Notes: generated by a model not told the origin, from the letters alone. A stretch of 64,000 bases of DNA from Theristus sp. LFF4_11 (GCA_030248135.1 JASANC010001540.1:30120-94119), one strand, 5' to 3'. Shown: positions 31,101 to 43,028, numbered from the stretch's first letter. Program-made: numbers and translations.

Positions 31101-33818
31101 ATCCATTTGGGGCCTTTGGTAGCACAATTTCATAATTTTCACTGCAACCAGCCACTGAATTCGCTGCGTATGGGTTTCAAACAGGTTTCCAATAATCCCC
31201 CATGGGGGATTATTTGTGGGGGGGATTATTCGGAAACTTGTCGTGGGGGTGGGGGTTTATTGGTGGGGGGATTAATGGTGGTGGGGGGGGGGTTTAATGG
31301 GGGTAATACGGTGTAAGGTTCCTCGCACTCACTCATAAGATCCCCATTCAAAAGTGGGCGGAATGTCACATGGCGGGAAACCAAAAAATTTTGACTTGAT
31401 CGAAATCCCACCCTGTTTATAAGGCCCGGACTTCTTGATCTTCGCTTTATAAAACCTCCTCTTACTTATAAGGTTGCAGCACAAAATTCCACTTTTTTCA
31501 GAATTATTTGGCTTTCAAATTTATATAAGGAGACCTTATGTGCAAGAGTAAGACTTTACGGTATTTAACATTTGCTCATGAAACCTTGACTATCACCTTG
31601 GCTATAACTTATAACCGTGAAACCTGAACTCCAATATCCTCCTCAAGCAACGATGACGACTGGTTTAAGCAAGCGCATGCCGAAGAGACCAAGTCGACGC
31701 ACCTACCTGTGGCTCTAACAAGTTTTTAGACTGACGAATTCACGCACCGAAAACTGATTCGCTGGGTAGTTTCGCACGAACTGGGTGGCGATGTCCTCGC
31801 AGTCACCTTTGATATCGGGCGGCACCGTCGCTTCCCAATAGCGATACGCCGCGCTGCCGTACAACGCCGCCGGCGAAGCGTGCGTGATGCGCGTTGTCGT
31901 GACGAGACCAGCTCGCTTGCCTGCAGTGTTGCAACATTATAACAAACCTCATGTACAGAGTGATCGAAAAAAACTACACGAAAAGATGAGTGATAAGAAG
32001 AAGCTAAATGTGATGTTTGGTTAGAATTTCAGGCCAAGCTATCTGCCCGTTGGTCAGCTACAGTGGCGGCCAAAAGTGTTGGAACGCTGCGCGCGTGTTG
32101 CATCAGCCGTACAAACGCTATAAAAGAATCCCATGCTACCTATTTTTTTTTGTTTTTCAGACCACTGAGTGTATCTGGTGCACTATTCGTAGTTTTTTTT
32201 TCACTGAAGCATACATTTATTTGACAAATACCGAACATTACAACACGCCTCCAATGCATATGACTGGCAGTAAAACTGATTCAAAATTGTTGGCAAGACG
32301 TGTATTATTGCGTTCATGATACGGGTTCCAGTCGGGTTGTATTGTTTATCCCGCTGTATTTTCTTGCCAAATAATTTTGAATCAGTTTTACTGCCAAATG
32401 GAGGTGTGTTGTAATGTTCGGTATTTGTCAAATAAATGTATGCTTCAGCAAAAAACCCTGCGGATAGTGTATTAGATACACTCAGTAATCACAAAAACAA
32501 AAAAATTATTAGCATGGAATTGTTATAATAGCGTTTGTAAGGCTGATGATGCACACGTGCAACACACGCGCACACATGCGCGCACCCTGTATTTTTCATT
32601 GTGAAATTTTTTGTGGTGATTTTGAATCGAAAGTGCTTCATCACTTTGTGGATAGTTCGATCGGGTAGACATCTGTATGTAATGCACATAACCACGTCCA
32701 CACCTGCAGTTTTGGACTTTTTCACCTAATGTACTAGCAACTCACTCGATCTCAACAATGAATACAGTAGTTTTTTTTGAAACTAACTAAAAGCAAGCCG
32801 ACCTTTATCCAACGCCCACTGCGCAATGCTAGTTGGACGATGCTTTTTCGACGCAATGCAGTCATTCTGTTGAACGTCGGACGCACAGCCGACCGTATAG
32901 TAGTGCGCTTTGATGCCGGTCAGATAGGCCGTCGCTGAGCTGGCCGAATCCGCCACGTGCCGATCGACCACATAAGTCTAAATACACTTATAGGTCACAT
33001 CTGTGACCTATTTTTTCAAACGTGTCCCACTGAAATGACGTCACGTGCCGCCATACATGCGCTTGCCATTCACAGCAAACCAGGCTTTCCATTTAGCCGA
33101 TTTCTTCCCGCAAACAAACGTCGAATCAGTCACATCAAACCGTAAACAAGCGTCGAATCAGTCACATCAAACTGACATTTTAGTGCCTGTACTTTGACAA
33201 ACGCGCGTTTGGTAAACAAATGACGTCATTTTAGTCCCGACACGTTTGAATAAATGCACAATACCTGTTTCACAACACCGCCGCAGCGGCAGGCGGGGTG
33301 TTAAAATCTGTTTTGTTAAAATGAAATGCATTTGTCTTCTGATGCGATCAAAGTGTGCTGGACATTGAGGACTCTTGTTCGATCATATCCGCAACCGTGA
33401 TTAATGCCAGCAGACCTTCACAAGACCGGAATATGGAAACGTCTGCCAGGCGAGCGGCGTTTGATCGCTGTACAGTTTGTCCGTTTGACCGACGTAAATG
33501 CGCGCAGCCGTCTCCACCGGCAGGCCCATGCCGTCGCCGATGAACAGAACGACATTCTTGGCCGACGCGACACCGGCCTTGAAGCGGTGCACTCGCTTGT
33601 TCAGCTCCTGATCCGCTATTCGTCGCCAATAGTTCGAGTCGGTCGCTGGTTCTATACCAGAGATTGGAAACAACACACGATTGAAAACCGGATTTTATCA
33701 GGAACATTTTATAAATGCTAAATGTTTCCGGCTCACCTGAATTGCTTAGAAAGACCGTGTTAAAATGAAGCAACAGTCGAAGCAATGAGCAAATGATACA
33801 GGTAGCGTTGAAGTGCAT
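28195..33818 (-). CDS. Membrane-anchored alkaline phosphatase
   Basis: Ten exons in minus order: 33818-33737, 33651-33416, 32977-32803, 31920-31748, 30667-30475, 30368-30222, 29951-29760, 29476-29345, 28889-28653 and 28286-28195. All junctions are phase-consistent and give 552 aa. The N-terminus is signal-peptide-like. Active-site features are present in order: NVVLFIGDGMG (metal Asp), VADSASSATAYL (nucleophile Ser about 117), TRITHASPA (Mg site His and Ser), ALGGGRSYF, FLFVEGGRIDQGLHE (metal Glu, Asp and His kept; the usual DHGHHE reads DQGLHE), VTADHSHVL and DTHGGEDVAIWARG. The last exon encodes about 25 hydrophobic residues to the C-terminus, so the protein is anchored by a helix or GPI signal. 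The reaction is hydrolysis of phosphate monoesters at the cell surface or lumen. Introns are packed with MITEs of families A, C, D and E and one foldback. Confidence 0.95.
28402..28640 (+). mobile_element. MITE family C, copy 2
   Basis: TATTGTGGATTTATTCAAAC at one end and GGGACACGTTTAAAAAAATA at the other. It ends about 12 bp from the donor of alkaline phosphatase exon 9. Confidence 0.85.
29103..29338 (+). mobile_element. MITE family C, copy 3
   Basis: Same termini and motifs as the other C copies. It ends about 6 bp from the donor of alkaline phosphatase exon 8 at 29344. Confidence 0.85.
29592..29757 (+). mobile_element. MITE family A, copy 3
   Basis: Starts CAGTTGAACTCTACAATTAT and ends CATTTAGAGTTCGAGCG, flanked by TA. 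The right end lies within 5 bp of the alkaline phosphatase exon 7 donor (GTATACGCTCG on the minus strand), so the first bases of the intron are the element's flank and TIR. Confidence 0.8.
30851..31312 (+). mobile_element. MITE family D, copy 3
   Basis: Starts TACCGTATTACCTCCAATAA and ends GGGTAATACGGT, with the shared inner blocks and a run of about 19 G near 30940. It lies in an alkaline phosphatase intron and abuts an E element. Confidence 0.85.
31313..31565 (-). mobile_element. MITE family E, copy 1 (truncated at one end)
   Basis: Matches 61910-62166 in reverse orientation: TTATATAAGGAGACCTTAT, GTGGGCGGAATGTCACA, and the terminal AAGACTTTACGGTA. The other terminus is missing where the D element ends. 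Confidence 0.8.
32055..32550. mobile_element. Foldback (long inverted repeat) element
   Basis: Arms of over 150 bp: GCATCAGCCGTACAAACGCT pairs with AGCGTTTGTAAGGCTGATGA, and CAAATACCGAACATTACAAC with GTTGTAATGTTCGGTATTTG. The left end CAGTGGCGGCCAAAAGTGTT resembles a Tc1/mariner terminus. It lies in an alkaline phosphatase intron. Confidence 0.8.
32999..33262 (-). mobile_element. MITE family C, copy 4
   Basis: TGACCTATTTTTTCAAACGT at the left and GACACGTTTGAATAAATGCA at the right, with a short internal duplication of TCGAATCAGTCACATCAAAC. The left end is about 20 bp from the acceptor of alkaline phosphatase exon 3. Confidence 0.85.
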
Positions 33819-35600
33819 TTTTGCAACGAATATAGCTGAATGTTGTTGGCGAGGTAGAAGTCAGGTTATCCTATGCCTGCCATCCTGCCTTTTTGGTTTG
33901 CAATCAGGGCGGTTTTTTAAAAACTAGCAGTTTAGTTTGTCAACTGGTTGGTCATTCAAGCTTTTTTCCTTGGCACGCATTTCACAGATTGTCATTTGTA
34001 GTTCGATAGATTTTAATCAAATACGAGCTGAGCCAAATGGCAATATTCGTGCCAATAATCTTTACCCTGCTCAATAGTTTGGAACGTATGGAAATTTTAA
34101 ACAAACAGATCGAAAATATGAAATAAGAAACATAGATTTTTGCGCAACAGGGGTGTACATACATCATAAGAAATGCGCAATATATAAGTGCAATGAACCA
34201 GTTTTTCCTGAATGTTACGAAGTTGTGAAAAGGATATCGTTTTGTTATCACCGCTTACTTTCTTATGTTTAAGTAAACTTCGGTTTTGCCAATCTGCGTT
34301 GTGGTTAGTTCGGTTGCCAGTTGGCAGAAAAAGCCAGTTTCGTTTGGTTTCGAAAAGTAGTCAGGTTCGAAATTTCTCAGGTTGTATCTGACGCGTGGAT
34401 ATTTTTGAAATGCGTTAAACAGAATAGACGCTGAAAAGCATAAATGTTTGTTGTACTTTTTTCTCCACAATATTCACAGTGCGTTTATAAAACGGAATGT
34501 CATGCGTGTATGCGATCACAGGCTCTGATTTGATCACATGCAATTTTTTACGATAATTTTGTGCACATTTGCTGCCGAGATACGCTTTTTTTGATGTCAA
34601 GGCCAAACAAACTTGTTTGCTCAACATCGACACTCTGTTTATTACAACTCTCCAGCATTATTTTGTCTGGTCGTTTTTGTGTCAAACGAATAAACCGCGA
34701 ACAGCAGAAGCAAGCGTTGTACAGTTGTGCGTATTTTGAAAACTTTCATTTTGGGAATGAAACAACGAATTTCTTCCAAATATTATTTTTTGAAACGAAA
34801 ACCAAAACAACATCACACCCCGCACACAACGTTAAAAAAAATTAGTCAGCACATGCAGCAAGTGTGTTGATCTGTTTTATCAGTAATGCATATGGCGGGG
34901 CGGGTATGTGACTCATCATCTACCAATGGAAATTGACTTCACGAACACCAATGACTAAATCGTACTTGTAAATATACCTCAGAAAAGTTGTACATACAAT
35001 ACGTTGTGTTGGGTTTCAGCTATTATATTCTTTTTTGTACAATAATAGCTAACTCTTAAACGGAATATTACATGTAGTTTTTGTAGCATAAGTAAAGGGT
35101 AGAACGTGCACGACATGTATGTATGCGTCTTTTTTTTCAGACAGCGAATGGCTAAACATGAGAAAGAGTCTAATTTTACAGGTTTTGATAAGTTTTATTT
35201 TCAAAACGCTAGGTTTGAATTTATCGGGTTGACGCCACACGTCACACCGCAAGTTTAAAAAGTCTGTTATCTAAACAGTTCTCATAAACAGTAAGGCGAT
35301 GATAAACTTTGTGAGCAATTTTTACCAACCAGTGTAAACTATCTCAAGGCTTCTGTTTGTTGGTTCGTTTGGTGATGTGGTTATGTTGATTAAACGTGTG
35401 TCTCAAGGGCTGTTTGGTTTCTCCGGACAAACTTCTGAAGAAACACACAGTTTTTAACAGTTTTTAATATCGTTTTTATCGTCTCAACGTTCACTTGAGT
35501 CACTATTGTTATGGACATACCGTTATTGGTGTTATGTACATGCAATAGCTGCAAAAAAACCAGTAGTGTCCGTTGAACTTGTCAATAGTTCCGGTTGAAG
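33819..35600. other. Intergenic region upstream of alkaline phosphatase
   Basis: AT-rich. Minus-strand open frames at 33982-34251, 34255-34470 and 34415-34633 read like weak protein (for example FNAFQKYPRVRYNLRNFEPD) and would need an implausible intron of under 30 bp to join, so I do not call a gene. It probably includes the alkaline phosphatase promoter on the minus strand, but no defined element is visible. Confidence 0.4.
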
Positions 35601-35617
35601 TTGTTGAAATTGTCAGG

Positions 35618-38600
35618 TCCACACCTGGCGCCTACTTCTTTCCTCAACTGGGATGCTAAACTATTTTGTTCTTTTACACCACACACACCAGTTACAACAG
35701 TTAAACTCTTCTTTTCACATTGGTTTTCTATCTTTTTGTGCATTTAACTTTGCTTCCTTCCACAGTTTCTTTGTATTTCTCGCATCCGACTTCACAAAAT
35801 AAAATCGAAAGCACCAATAAATTGGGCTCGTCGTAATAAAAGTGAAACATCGGAACGAAGGTACCGTGTGGTCGCCCCACATCAACGGCGACTACGCGAT
35901 CCGTCCAGGACTGCGCCTGACGTAGGGGCGCCTGGGCGACAACTCACTGCCTGCGCCGATAGCGACAGGTGTAAACATTGCCGGCCTCGCCTAAAATCTT
36001 CGAACCGTAAGTAACCTGCAACAGTCTTTTGTTTAATTGTTTCTTTTATTCTTTCAGTAATACTAGAGGTAGGAGGAAAGCGTTGAGAGGCCCCTAACGC
36101 ATGTGTGACGCTAACACAGCGAGTAAATTCCCCCTCAGAGACCTACTCTTCGGGGGGAGTGTTTTACTAGGATTATCGGCACTGTACCCTAGAGTAGACA
36201 CTCCAAGGGGGTGCCTCACGCCAGATGCAGTGCGGCTTTGGCCACCCACTGTCAGTGGCATCACCTCACTAACACTGGTTACAAAGTGAGGGCTTCTAGT
36301 ATTCTCACTCCTAGGCTTCTGACTTCCCAGACGTCTCAACGTGGACTTCTTGTTAGCGTCAACCGCGGAACATGTTATTGGCGTCGCTGTGTTAGCGTCA
36401 CACATGCGTTAGGGTAATCCTAGTAAAACACTCCCCCCGAAGAGTAGGTCTCTGAGGGGGAATTTACAAATATTTGTAAATTCCCCCTCAGAGACCTACT
36501 CTTCAGGGGGAGTGTTTTACTAGGATTATCGGCACTGTACCCTAGAGTAGACACTCCAAGGGGGTGCCTCACGCCAGATGCAGTGCGGCTTTGGCCACCC
36601 ACTGTCAGTGGCATCACCTCACTAACACTGGTTACAAAGTGAGGGCTTCTAGTATTCTCACTCCTAGGCTTCTGACTTCCCAGACGTCTCAACGTGGACT
36701 TCTTGTTAGCGTCAACCGCGGAACATGTTATTGGCGTCGCTGTGTTAGCGTCACACATGCGTTAGGGGCCTCTCAACGCTTTCCTCCTACCTCTAGTATT
36801 ACTGAAAGAATAAAAGAAACAATTAAATAAAAGACTGTTGCAGGTTACTTACGGTTCGAAGATTTTAGGCGAGGCCGGCAATGTTTACACCTGTCGCTAT
36901 CGGCGCAGGCAGTGAGTTGTCGCCCAGGCGCCCCTACGTCAGGCGCAGTCCTGGACGGATCGCGTAGTCGCCGTTGATGTGGGGCGACCACACGGTACCT
37001 TCGTTCCGATGTTTCACTTTTAAACTATTTTGTTCTTTTACACCACACACACCAGTTACAACAGTTAAACACTTCTTTTCACATTGGTTTTCTATCTTTT
37101 TGTGCATTTAACTTTGTTTCCTTCCACAGTTTCTTTGTATTTCTCGCATCCGACTTCACAAAATAAAATCGAAAGCACCAACAAATTGGGCTCATCGTAA
37201 TAAAAGTGAAACATCGGAACGAAGGTACCGTGTGGTCGCCCCACATCAACGGCGACTACGCGATCCGTCCAGGACTGCGCCTGACGTAGGGGCGCCTGGG
37301 CGACAACTCACTGCCTGCGCCGATAGCGACAGGTGTAAACATTGCCGGCCTCGCCTAAAATCTTCGAACCGTAAGTAACCTGCAACAGTCTTTTATTTAA
37401 TTGTTTCTTTTATTCTTTCAGTAATACTAGAGGTAGGAGGAAAGCGTTGAGAGGCCCTAACGCATGTGTGACGCTAACACAGCGACGCCAATAACATGTT
37501 CCGCGGTTGACGCTAACAAGAAGTCCACGTTGAGACGTCTGGGAAGTCAGAAGCCTAGGAGTGAGAATACTAGAAGCCCTCACTTTGTAACCAGTGTTAG
37601 TGAGGTGATGCCACTGACAGTGGGTGGCCAAAGCCGCACTGCATCTGGCGTGAGGCACCCCCTTGGAGTGTCTACTCTAGGGTTCAGTGCCGATAATCCT
37701 AGTAACACACTCCCCCCGAAGAGTAGGTCTCTGAGGGGGAATTTACAAATAGTTGTCAGGTCCACACCTGGCGCCTACTTCTTTCCTCAACTGGGATGCT
37801 AAACTATTTTGTTCTTTTACACCACACACACCAGTTACAACAGTTAAACTCTTCTTTTCACATTGGTTTTCTATCTTTTTGTGCATTTAACTTTGTTTCC
37901 TTCCACAGTTTCTTTGTATTTCTCGCATCCGACTTCACAAAATAAAATCGAAAGCACCAACAAATTGGGCTCATCGTAATAAAAGTGAAACATCGGAACG
38001 AAGGTACCGTGTGGTCGCCCCACATCAACGGCGACTACGCGATCCGTCCAGGACTGCGCCTGACGTAGGGGCGCCTGGGCGACAACTCACTGCCTGCGCC
38101 GATAGCGACAGGTGTAAACATTGCCGGCCTCGCCTAAAATCTTCGAACCGTAAGTAACCTGCAACAGTCTTTTATTTAATTGTTTCTTTTATTCTTTCAG
38201 TAATACTAGAGGTAGGAGGAAAGCGTTGAGAGGCCCCTAACGCATGTGTGACGCTAACACAGCGACGCCAATAACATGTTCCGCGGTTGACGCTAACAAG
38301 AAGTCCACGTTGAGACGTCTGGGAAGTCAGAAGCCTAGGAGTGAGAATACTAGAAGCCCTCACTTTGTAACCAGTGTTAGTGAGGTGATGCCACTGACAG
38401 TGGGTGGCCAAAGCCGCACTGCATCTGGCGTGAGGCACCCCCTTGGAGTGTCTACTCTAGGGTTCAGTGCCGATAATCCTAGTATTTGTAAATTCCCCCT
38501 ACCTACTCTTCGGGGGGAGTGTTTTACTAGGATTATCGGCACTGTACCCTCTTTTATTTAATTGTTTCTTTTATTCTTTCAGTAATACTAGAGGTAGGAG

Positions 38601-38912
38601 GAAAGCGTTGAGAGGCCCCTAACGCATGTGTGACGCTAACACAGCGACGCCAATAACATGTTCCGTGGTTGACGCTAACAAGAAGTCCACGTTGAGACGT
38701 CTGGGAAGTCAGAAGCCTAGGAGTGAGAATACTAGAAGCCCTCACTTTGTAACCAGTGTTAGTGAGGTGATGCCACTGACAGTGGGTGGCCAAAGCCGCA
38801 CTGCATCTGGCGTGAGGCACCCCCTTGGAGTGTCTACTCTAGGGTACAGTGCCGATAATCCTAGTAAAACACTCCCCTTGAAGAGTAGGTCTCTGAGGGG
38901 GAATTTACAAAA
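35618..38912. repeat. Tandem and inverted array of a ~780-bp alpha-beta unit
   Basis: The unit has a beta part (about 400 bp, from TAAACTATTTTGTTC to AAAATCTTCGAACC), a ~75-bp segment that starts GTAAGTAACC and ends TTCTTTTATTCTTTCAG, and an alpha part (about 325 bp, from TAATACTAGAGGTAGGAGG to GAGGGGGAATTTACA). Direct copies: beta at 35657-36000, 37020-37378 and 37800-38157; alpha at 37424-37742, 38204-38484 and 38584-38909. Inverted copies: alpha at 36122-36410 and 36474-36796; beta at about 36850-37018. Copies are over 95 percent alike by eye. An open frame of about 90-110 codons starting MCDANTATPI is kept in the alpha copies. No known gene or RNA was recognised. Confidence 0.85.
36414..36531. 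repeat. Near-perfect palindrome at an array junction
   Basis: TAATCCTAGTAAAACACTCC through GAATTTACAAATAT is followed at once by its reverse complement, giving hairpin arms of about 58 bp with one or two mismatches. It marks a head-to-head switch of alpha units. Confidence 0.85.
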
Positions 38913-39186
38913 TGTCGTTTTGCCTGAAACCAGTTTTTTTTCAATTTAAGCGTCCGTAATTGTTTTTTTAAGATTACCATTATGGTAGATTAAGTACTGT
39001 AGTTACCACTATGGGCATGTCGGCTTTTAGTAATTAAACCTTGTTGAATGGAACAACACCGTGACTCAGGTGGCACAAGGAAACTTGAAACTTGAAACGT
39101 GTCTTTTTAGTCTTTCCCAGCGGGTCCAACTGGAAACTGTACACACGTTTCATCACGCCGTCGTAAACATTAAGAAACAAGTGATA

Positions 39187-42100
39187 ATGTACCTTTTATT
39201 GCTGCCGTTTGTCGCGCTTTTAATCACCGCCTCAGGCCAACCTGCGCCGGCCAAAAAATGGGCTCTACTTGTAGCCGGCTCGAGAGGATGGAGCAATTAC
39301 AGACATCAGGTTATCAGTCGACAATTATCGTCTTTAAACGAACTTTTAGAATGTTCTGTTATCCACTGTCGATGACTGATTTAAACGTTCAATGAAACAC
39401 AGGCGGATGTTTGTCATTCGTATCATGTACTGCACGAACATGGAATCCCAGATGAGAACATCATCGTCATGATGTATGACGATATCGCCGGAAACTCAAT
39501 GTTCGATTACTTATTCTTTCTTTTCGCTTCAAAACTCAATGCGTTTTCACGCAGGGATAGGAAAACGATCATAAATTGCGCGGCAATTCAAATTTACAAG
39601 GCCGTCACTTTGAGGATTCGGATTTTTCTGCTTTTATCTGTGCAATTTTCTATTTTTCTCCCACATCGTGAAACTTTTATGAATGCTAACTTTCTGAAAC
39701 AATAATACTTCTCTTGTTTGAGATCGATTGATATCCGGAAAGCGTTAATAAACACTCAAAATCCTTTCGTGCTTTTTTCTCAGTGGAAAACGCTTTGATA
39801 TGTGCACTGTTTTCCGTTTTTTTGTGCAACTTCAGCAACCCATACCCCGGAAAGTTGTTCAATGAACCGCACGGACCGGATGTGTATGCCGGCGTTCCGA
39901 AGGACTACCCCAAACAGGTTCGTTATCATTTTTCTTTTGCTTGAGTTCTTTTCTGTAAAATCTGACATGCATTTAACGAAATCTGCACGAAATTTACAGA
40001 CTGTGACACCAGAGAACTTTCTGAAAATACTTTCTGGCGACTCCATGGAGGGAATCGGATCAGGGAAGACGATTAAATCCGGACCGAACGATCATATTTT
40101 CGTGTACTTCTCGGATCACGGCGCCACTGGTTTGATTGCATTTCCAAGCGATGAGGTGTAGTCGACTTTCTTTTTTAGATACAGTATATGTATGTTATTT
40201 TTAAATCTGTCACTTTTTGGTTGAATACAGACCCGCCAAACATTGAATAAAAGAAGAATGAACCGGAATCGGTTTTATTCCGGGGAAACAAAGGCACCAT
40301 TTGTGGCGAAATTTGTTTTTATTCTAATCCCGACCGCCCGCTATTTTTTCTTTCGCGGGTTCTGTATTGTGCGAACAGATGACAGGCTTAAAAATAGGTA
40401 CCGTACACCACCGAAAAAATGTGCGTCACTTTATTATTTACATGTTTTTAGCTTCATGTAAAACCACTGAATGATGCTCTCCTAAAAATGCACGCCAATC
40501 GAAAGTTCCAAAGGGTCAGTTTAACGTGGAGGTACATTACAAATCGAATGCTTCTACTTTTGTTGTTTTACTTCGTGAATATAAACTTACAGTTGGTTTT
40601 CTACCTCGAAACCTGCGAGAGTGGATCAATGTTCCGCAACGTTCTGCCGAAGGATATCGGCAGTAAGTGACACTATGTTTTACTGAAAGAAAACACTGAT
40701 AAACAAAACTTTACTTGTTGGTTAACGATTGGTGCATAGTGGCCAACGTGCATAGTGGCCATGAGAAAATTTGCATTTTTGCTAGTTATAGTGTCCAAAA
40801 CATATGCCAAAGTGGCCACGACATATAGCAGAGTGGCCAATGCCTATGGACAAGTGTCCAAATAGCTATAACATAGTGGCCAATAAACATGCATAGTGGC
40901 CAATACAGGGTTTTAAATAATGCTGTTACAGGGTGATCCAGAAGTTATGATTTTTGAACTTTGTTGTTATTTCTGGCACATTCAAGCGACAAACTGTTGT
41001 TTGAATGTGTTGCAAATCACTTCATGTTTGTTGAGCAGCTTTGGGATCAACAACAAATGCAAATTGTGCAATTCAACGGTTCTATATTGGCGAGTTTTGT
41101 ATTATGTGATTCGCACAAATATGATTTTTGATTCAATAGGGGAGAGCGATAATCGATACAAGTTGTTGACAAGACGCGGTCAAACCAGGTGACGTTTGGC
41201 TTTGACAGCTGCATTTATACAAGCAAATGCATTATGTTGGTCAACCCTTTTATTCTGGTTAACTCATCTTTGGATACATGCGTTTTACCCCCATTAACCC
41301 ATGGTAATTTCATTACAAAAGGCTGTTATAAAAGGAAATTTATATGTTGATTTTAAGTGCGACTTTCTTGCCAGCCATGCAAGGTATTTTTGCCATTTTT
41401 CAATAAACCCCCCCCCCCTAGAAATTGTTTGTAAGTAACCCCCCCCCCCCCCCAACGGGTCGTTTCGAGCGACCGCCGATGCCATTGGCGATGATGCTCG
41501 GTGATCACCACACCGAATGATCAGTGATGCGGCACAACAGACGACTGCGATGCCATGGCGGTTTACCACAATTCAGACAGTAAACAAAAGCTGACGCGGT
41601 CAGAAACATACAACCCACACGCGCGCGCAATACATGTAAACATTTGAAAACCATAGCCACATACTTTTTTATCGAAAACTCGAACGTCACTCCAGGGTAC
41701 CGCAAACGTGTCTATCGAGCCATATTGTGTGGCTGGCATATTGACTGACCCCCCAATCCAATGCAACCCGGCCATTTTTCAAATCTAAAACAAGTTGTCG
41801 CACTTTGAATTTATTTTGTTTGTATTTTGAGTTTGTCTATAATTTTTGACAGAAATTACTGAACACGAAAAATCATTCAAACAACAATGTAGAAGGGGGG
41901 TGGTGTTTTTGGCTTCTTAAGATGTTCTTGAGTTCTTCCAGTTTACGCAATGACTGCCTCTGACTACGATGAGAGCTCGTGGGGCTGCTATTGCAAGACG
42001 GACATGAACTTGCCGTGCTTGGGCGATTTATTCTCAGTCAACTGGATGCAGGATTCCGACAAGGCTCGACAACGACTGTGTTGATTGTGTTTTTTTTCTC

Positions 42101-43028
42101 ACGGTGTAATGTTGAATATTATGAAACGACTTTTTGATATTTTCAAGGAGGATCTCATGAAAGAGACTCTCGGCAAACAGTACACCATCGTGAAGCGAAC
42201 GACCAACGAGAGTCGAGTTCAACAATATGGTGACCTATCGTGGCAGATGGAGCCGGTTGGAGACTACCAGGGTGACAAACGCTGTGGCAAGTGTGGTAAT
42301 CGATCCGTTGAATCACCGGTTAGTATAAACAAAACCACAATACTGTAAAAATCGGCAGAATAATATTTTGATTATTACTCTCAAAAAAATTAAAAAAGCA
42401 TTTTAAAATTTTATTTTCATCTCTATGCAGTTTGCGTATCCACGAGTGTCGTCGCGAGAGATGACAATGTGGCACCTTCGCCAGCAACTGCTGCACGCTG
42501 ACGGCGAACACGAACGGCAGCAGGCACTGAAGAAGATTTCTTGGACTCGGCAGGTGGTTATATTCAGTTTTTGTGTGTTAGTGTGCTCCTTGTTCCACTT
42601 TTTTCTATATGCAATAATAAGAGCCACTTTCACAGAAACGCCGCTACGTCGATCGAGTGATTGAGAGAATAGTCGATAGATCGATGCCGCCCAATATTGA
42701 GCTGAGAGCTCGTGTGCTCAGCGAACATCCGAGCAACTTGCTGCACTTGGACTGCCACCACAAAGTCACCGCACAGTTCAGCAGACGGTGCTTTTCGTTC
42801 GCCAAGGTGCTTTTTGTCTTGAAAACTGGTTTATTCTGATATTTTGTCCTTTTCTTGATATTTATTGCTAAAAACTTTGTTGTTTTTCTCGTTCAGAATG
42901 AATACGTATTGAGATTCTCGCGTGTGCTCGCAAATCTATGCGAGCTCGCAATCGATGCTGCTGATTTGATTGACAACATCGATGCGGTTTGCTCTCAGTT
43001 GGTCGATAGACCAGTGGATATTCAGTGA
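39187..43028 (+). CDS. LGMN: Legumain (asparaginyl endopeptidase, C13)
   Basis: Eleven exons (39187-39309, 39403-39500, 39836-39917, 40000-40155, 40452-40514, 40593-40662, 41942-42063, 42148-42318, 42431-42553, 42636-42806, 42897-43028) join in phase to 436 aa; human legumain is 433. The protein starts with a signal peptide ([17 protein letters not shown]), then [48 protein letters not shown] (catalytic His141) and [12 protein letters not shown] (catalytic Cys182). The 41-residue His-Cys spacing equals the human one. A C-terminal prodomain follows, with conserved Cys in [22 protein letters not shown] and DAVCSQL. The usual EACESG reads ETCESG. It is a lysosomal or secreted cysteine protease cutting after Asn, autoactivated at low pH. 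Intron 7 has only a GC donor compatible with the frame (AAG then GCTCGA). Confidence 0.95.
40735..40905 (+). repeat. Imperfect CATAGTGGCCAA repeats
   Basis: About eight irregularly spaced copies of ATAGTGGCCAA or AAGTGGCCA in legumain intron 6, with spacers of 8-30 bp. Confidence 0.8.
41285..41455 (-). mobile_element. MITE family D, truncated copy 4
   Basis: Contains GGTAATTTCATTACAAAAGG, AAGGTATTTTTGCCATTTTT and C runs of 9-14, but lacks one terminus and half of the interior. It lies in legumain intron 6. Confidence 0.75.

Noticed and set aside
33982..34633. A possible minus-strand gene made of three overlapping open frames
   Set aside because: Joining them would need an intron shorter than 30 bp; composition is AT-rich and unlike the real exons.
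35618..37800. LTR retrotransposon, based on the TGGCGCC primer-site-like heptamer
   Set aside because: The flanking units lack clear TG...CA LTR boundaries with target duplications, and no reverse transcriptase or gag frame is present; kept only as a hypothesis.
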